Part shown: one piece after another, positions 7,490-9,171 of the stretch
Layout of the letters: every line of letters begins with the position of its first letter
Position numbering within the stretch: the first letter of the stretch is position 1
Origin: Candidatus Faecivivens stercoravium
GTDB taxonomy: Bacteria; Bacillota; Clostridia; Oscillospirales; Ruminococcaceae
Assembly (NCBI GenBank): GCA_018712425.1
Contig: DVHA01000013.1
Coordinates: 1-9,171 of the forward strand
Direction: 5' to 3'
DNA length: 9,171 bases
The notes under the pieces: generated by a model
What the model was told of the DNA's origin: nothing
The model's database searches: none
What the model saw: only the letters and a program-made list of their open reading frames with translations
Translations under genes and position numbers: made by a program

Positions 7490-7694
7490 CTTCAAAATAT
7501 ATAAATAGCAATACAATATTTGAAGATTGAATGTTTATTTCGCTGCCCTTAAGGCAGCGACCAAGGGTTCCCCTTGGATGGGACCAAGCTTCGCCTGGAC
7601 GGACCAGGACCCTCGCGGGCCCTGGACCCGCTGTTTGACGCAGCCGTGTCCCCCGCTCCCCCGTGTGTGAGACCGTTCGTCAAGCGAACGGTCT
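7490..7694. repeat. Block of consecutive hairpins, likely dispersed intergenic repeat
   Basis: Five inverted repeats within 205 nt. An A/T-rich stem CTTCAAAATAT / ATATTTGAAG (7490-7500 with 7516-7525, one bulge). TCGCTGCC / GGCAGCGA (7540-7547 with 7553-7560). Touching it, CCAAGGG-TTC-CCCTTGG (7561-7577). An imperfect CCAGG-a-CCC / GGG-c-CCTGG (7604-7625). Finally AGACCGTTCG-5 nt-CGAACGGTCT (7670-7694, ten perfect pairs). The composition switches abruptly from A/T-rich to G/C-rich at about 7540. It lies downstream of the XRE gene and upstream of the DUF1385 promoter. No protein or known RNA family is recognised. Confidence 0.6.
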
Positions 7695-7736
7695 TCGGAA
7701 CGTTGACTGGACGTTTGGAAAGCTTATATTGTTAGC

Positions 7737-7943
7737 TTAAAAGTAAAACAGTTCCTCGAACTTCTTGTCCAGCGCGATGCAGAGGATCAGCGCCAATTTG
7801 GCGGTGGGGTTGAACTGCCCCGTCTCGATTGAGCTGATGGTGTTGCGGGAGACGCCGACCATCTCGGCCAGGGCCGCCTGGGAGAGCTTTTTCTCCGCCC
7901 GGGCTTCTTTTAACCGGTTTTTAAGGACCAGACTCTCGTCCAT
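7737..7943 (-). CDS. XRE-family helix-turn-helix repressor
   Basis: A 68-aa single-domain DNA-binding protein. The HTH spans about residues 8-62: RLKEARAEKKLSQAALAEMVGVSRNTISSIETGQFNP, with the recognition helix around VSRNTISSIE and the typical NPTAKLALILCIALDKKFEELF end. No sensor domain follows. It starts 4 nt after the stop of the membrane-protein gene, with AAGGGG before the ATG, so the two are co-transcribed. The paired CAAGT-NN-ACTTG palindromes at the operon's promoter fit binding by a dimer of this small protein, suggesting autorepression. That link is inferred from position only. Confidence 0.93.
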   Translation of the reverse strand: MDESLVLKNRLKEARAEKKLSQAALAEMVGVSRNTISSIETGQFNPTAKLALILCIALDKKFEELFYF

Positions 7944-7947
7944 CCGC

Positions 7948-8262
7948 TCACCCCTTCCAGATGTACAGCATAAACCAGAGGACCGCCGCGACAGAGTAGA
8001 GGACGGCGTTTAAGATATTCTGCCACCCTTTCAGTTTGACCGCCCGGTAAATTCCACTGAAAGCGAAAAAGCTGAAAAACACCGCAAACAGGTCATAGGC
8101 CGCCTCCCCGTCCCGGAAAAAACGGATGAGGAAGAGGGCAAAAAAGACAAGCGCCATCCCCACCATCCCGAAAGTCGAGGCTTTGTCCGATTCCAGCTTA
8201 ACCCGTTCGTCCCCGTTCCGGTTTTCCTGCCGGCTCTTTTTTAGAATCTCGTCCTTGTCCAT
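7948..8262 (-). CDS. Small membrane protein, DUF6442-like
   Basis: A 104-aa protein beginning MDKDEILKKSRQENRNGDE, a charged N-terminus that I associate with DUF6442-type proteins. Hydrophobic helices follow at about 32-49, 56-71 and 83-101, giving a small multi-span membrane protein; its function is unknown. The open frame runs on to a GTG at 8274, but that GTG sits directly against the AGGAGG. The ATG at 8262 is 11 nt from AGGAGG (8274-8279) and gives the family-like start, so I prefer it. It is first gene of a two-gene unit with an XRE repressor, an arrangement seen widely in Firmicutes. A regulatory interplay between the membrane protein and the repressor is possible but not shown. Confidence 0.8.
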   Translation of the reverse strand: MDKDEILKKSRQENRNGDERVKLESDKASTFGMVGMALVFFALFLIRFFRDGEAAYDLFAVFFSFFAFSGIYRAVKLKGWQNILNAVLYSVAAVLWFMLYIWKG

Positions 8263-8273
8263 CAACTGGAACA

Positions 8274-8279
8274 CCTCCT
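8274..8279 (-). promoter_or_regulatory. Ribosome binding site deciding the DUF6442 start
   Basis: AGGAGG on the minus strand. It lies 11 nt before the ATG at 8262 but would leave no spacer to the GTG at 8274, which excludes the longer reading. Confidence 0.7.
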
Positions 8280-8289
8280 CTTTGATTTG

Positions 8290-8303
8290 CCAAGTTTACT
8301 TGG
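8290..8303. promoter_or_regulatory. Operator copy 2, CCAAGTTTACTTGG
   Basis: Perfect palindrome of 12 core bp with one extra matching pair on each side, lying over the expected transcription start. Its centre is 33 bp from the centre of copy 1, about three helical turns. Dimers on both sites would face the same side of the DNA and could cooperate. Confidence 0.72.
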
Positions 8304-8310
8304 TAATTTC

Positions 8311-8339
8311 AGTATAGCATTGCCAAGTGTACTTGTCAA
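8311..8339 (-). promoter_or_regulatory. Strong sigma-A promoter of the DUF6442/XRE operon
   Basis: Perfect -35 TTGACA (8334-8339), a 17-nt spacer, and -10 TATACT (8311-8316) preceded by TGC, an extended -10. Upstream (8341-8375) the DNA is rich in runs of A and T, resembling an UP element. The start of transcription should be near 8304, about 40 nt before the ATG. Such a near-consensus promoter overlapped by palindromes is the usual picture of a repressed gene. Confidence 0.85.
8324..8335. promoter_or_regulatory. Operator copy 1, CAAGTGTACTTG
   Basis: Perfect 12-bp palindrome CAAGT-GT-ACTTG between the -35 and -10 boxes, touching the -35. It shares both half-sites with the second copy and differs only in the central bases. 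It is a probable site for the XRE protein encoded by the same operon. Confidence 0.72.
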
Positions 8340-8456
8340 GCATTTTTGAAAAGTTTTCTTTGCAAAAACGATGGCAGAAAAAACAAGCGGCATAAATAGT
8401 CATTTTTTTACTAACTGTTCATTTTTACACGATAACCGGCGCCACAATCCCGCTGT

Positions 8457-8627
8457 ATGATAGGGGTAAGGTGTATGGTGGGGATCCTCCTGGCCGGGAT
8501 TGTCATCGTGTATTTTTATAACGGCAAAAGGGCGGAAAGAGGAAGGACCTTCTCCAAGTGGTTTTTCTATCTCTTTTACCCGGTGCACCTGCTGGTGCTG
8601 GGGATCATCCGGATCGCTTTGCTGTAA
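8457..8627 (+). pseudogene. C-terminal remnant of a TraX-family membrane protein
   Basis: In frame from 8436 to the TAA at 8625-8627, with ATGs at 8457 and 8475, the plus strand encodes a piece containing GILLAGIVIVYFYNGKRAER, then SKWFFYLFYPVHLLVLGIIR, ending IALL. The YNGKR...FFYLFYPVHLLVLG pattern is the C-terminal end of TraX-family multi-span proteins (PF05857), which are normally over 200 aa. Upstream there is an in-frame stop (8433-8435) and no further TraX-like sequence. No ribosome binding site precedes either ATG. So this is a decayed 3' end left after deletion, not a working gene. Part of the lost body could have been removed when the XRE unit or the intervening DNA arrived; that is speculation. 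Confidence 0.72.
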
Positions 8628-8649
8628 AACCCGGCTTCCCCTTGCTATC

Positions 8650-8675
8650 ACCCATTTCCCACCTCCGCATATGAT
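8650..8675 (+). promoter_or_regulatory. Possible late-sporulation promoter of cotJ
   Basis: CATATGAT (8668-8675) resembles the -10 boxes of sigma-K (CATA-N3-TA) and sigma-E (CATACAAT), and AC (8650-8651) stands 16 nt before it, the spacing expected for sigma-K. The consensus is short, so chance is a real alternative. Expression of cotJ in the mother cell is known for B. subtilis. Confidence 0.3.
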
Positions 8676-8681
8676 GGAATA

Positions 8682-8697
8682 GCCGGTCTTTACCGGC
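8682..8697 (+). promoter_or_regulatory. Hairpin in the cotJA leader
   Basis: GCCGGT-CTTT-ACCGGC, a perfect six-pair stem with a four-base loop between the TraX remnant and cotJA, ending 10 nt before the cotJA ribosome binding site. No T-run follows. It may be a 5' mRNA stabiliser or the remnant of the old TraX terminator. Confidence 0.35.
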
Positions 8698-8723
8698 AGA
8701 CCATCAGAAAGGTGGGATTTTCT

Positions 8724-8945
8724 TTGTCTGAAAACACGAAACCGCAGGGCGGGTGCGAAAACGCCCCGGCCGCGGTCAACGGCAATATGCGGCTGGACGC
8801 CCTGCCGCTGGCGATGAGCTATCTGCCGATGCAGAAATGGGAAAACCTGTACGACCCGGAGGTGGGGCTGGACCGCGGGACGATCTTCGCCTGCCTCGAC
8901 CTGCCTTTTACCGGAAAGGAGGGAAAGCTGTATGGAGACGTTTGA
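8724..8945 (+). CDS. cotJA: Spore coat associated protein CotJA
   Basis: A 73-aa spore-coat protein. The CotJA core is clear: LPLAMSYLPMQKWENLYDPE followed by VGLDRGTIFACLDLPF, matching the family's LA..Y.P.Q.W...Y.PE.GL..GTIFP.L..PF. Before the core is a variable N-terminus with Asn, Pro and Gly (SENTKPQGGCENAPAAVNGN). An upstream in-frame GTG (8712) is directly preceded by AGAAAG and so has no spacer. I take the TTG at 8724, which is 8 nt after AAAGGTGG (8708-8715). The start is the least certain point. The gene overlaps cotJB by 14 nt. In the known cotJ operon CotJA, CotJB and the manganese-catalase-like CotJC act together in the inner coat. Confidence 0.88.
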   Translation: MSENTKPQGGCENAPAAVNGNMRLDALPLAMSYLPMQKWENLYDPEVGLDRGTIFACLDLPFTGKEGKLYGDV

Positions 8946-9171
8946 CAGCCGTATGATAACGATGCGGAGCGAAGACGGCGGCACCACCTCCCCGGCCCCG
9001 CCGGTAACGCCCCCCGACCACCAGCATCCGGAAAAGCCGGAACCCCAGCCCCCTTCCTGCATGACCTGCGAAGGGAAGCGGCAGCTGCTCCATAAAATCC
9101 GGGTCTGCGTCTTTGCGACAACCGAGGCGCGGCTGTTTATGGACACCCATCCGGACGACAAGGCGGCCATC
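8932..9171 (+). CDS. cotJB: Spore coat protein CotJB with long N-terminal extension (cut by window edge)
   Basis: The first 80 residues are visible. Residues 49-80 (KRQLLHKIRVCVFATTEARLF, then MDTHPDDKAAI) match the start of CotJB, whose hallmark is LYLDTHPDD. Before it lies an unusual leader of about 45 residues, rich in Pro (SPAPPVTPPDHQHPEKPEPQ) with a CMTC pair at 43-46; ordinary CotJB is about 85-100 aa and starts near the core. The ATG at 8932 is supported by a perfect AAGGAGG about 8 nt upstream, inside cotJA, so the extension is translated rather than a start error. Later Met codons (8, 11) lack such a site. The 14-nt overlap couples it to cotJA. Confidence 0.88.
   Translation, partial: METFDSRMITMRSEDGGTTSPAPPVTPPDHQHPEKPEPQPPSCMTCEGKRQLLHKIRVCVFATTEARLFMDTHPDDKAAI

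Larger units (their letters stand above)
7310..7736. other. 427-nt intergenic region between the XRE gene and DUF1385
   Basis: No credible gene. Next to the XRE gene it is rich in hairpins (7490-7694), and next to DUF1385 it holds the promoter and 5' leader. The usual Clostridia neighbour rpmE is not here. I see no T-run terminator on the minus strand after the XRE gene, so where that transcript ends is unclear; the hairpin block is the best guess. Confidence 0.7.

Noticed and set aside
7323..7511. Minus-strand 62-residue ORF and the upstream extension of the DUF1385 gene to 7423
   Set aside because: Both overlap the sigma-A promoter of DUF1385. The extension lacks a binding site and family similarity.
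7670..7694. GTTCG-5 nt-CGAAC as a LexA (SOS) box
   Set aside because: Half-sites are in the reverse order to the Gram-positive box (CGAAC-N4-GTTCG), and it is part of a ten-pair hairpin far from any SOS gene.
7540..7694. CRISPR array
   Set aside because: The inverted repeats are all different and there are no regularly spaced direct repeats.
8400..9170. Long minus-strand ORF of 256 codons
   Set aside because: It is antisense to cotJA, cotJB and the TraX remnant, which have clear family signatures; its product is Arg/Ser/Pro-rich without a motif.

Overview
The window looks like chromosome of a high-GC, endospore-forming member of the Clostridia, most likely an Oscillospirales/Ruminococcaceae-type Firmicute. 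The signs are strong AGGAGG-type ribosome binding sites, cotJA/cotJB spore-coat genes, a Gram-positive-type recA-recX pair, rimO next to pgsA, and a DUF1385 (YqhQ-like) gene joined to prmC. The taxon is an inference from gene content and style.

Layout. Everything from 1 to 8262 is on the minus strand and is transcribed from right to left. First is a small regulated unit (8262 to 7737): a two- or three-helix membrane protein resembling DUF6442, then an XRE repressor. Its promoter has TTGACA and TATACT at 17 bp spacing and carries two copies of a perfect CAAGT-NN-ACTTG palindrome. Next is a hairpin-rich intergenic stretch (7310-7736). A DUF1385-prmC pair follows, with its own sigma-A promoter (TTGATT-17-TATAAT). 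After a second hairpin-rich intergenic region (5092-5471) comes a long housekeeping cluster in tight or overlapping order: recA, recX, a DUF2442 gene, rimO, pgsA, a cytidine deaminase gene, a 20-codon leader ORF and cysE (cut by the window edge).

Right of about 8430 the strand switches. A C-terminal remnant of a TraX-family membrane protein (plus strand) is followed by cotJA and the beginning of cotJB. These two are translationally coupled and probably under a late sporulation sigma factor.

How the genes work together: recA/recX are recombination and its brake. rimO modifies ribosomal protein S12 and prmC methylates release factors, both serving translation. pgsA makes phosphatidylglycerol phosphate, the deaminase salvages pyrimidines, and cysE starts cysteine synthesis. 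No single pathway links them; the cluster is of the conserved housekeeping type.

The points most worth a second look are the unannotated leader peptide ending in Cys directly upstream of cysE, the double operator of the DUF6442/XRE unit, the two clusters of back-to-back perfect hairpins between genes, and the long Pro-rich N-terminus of CotJB. No large new defence or mobile system is visible. Apart from the named items the window is ordinary core genome.
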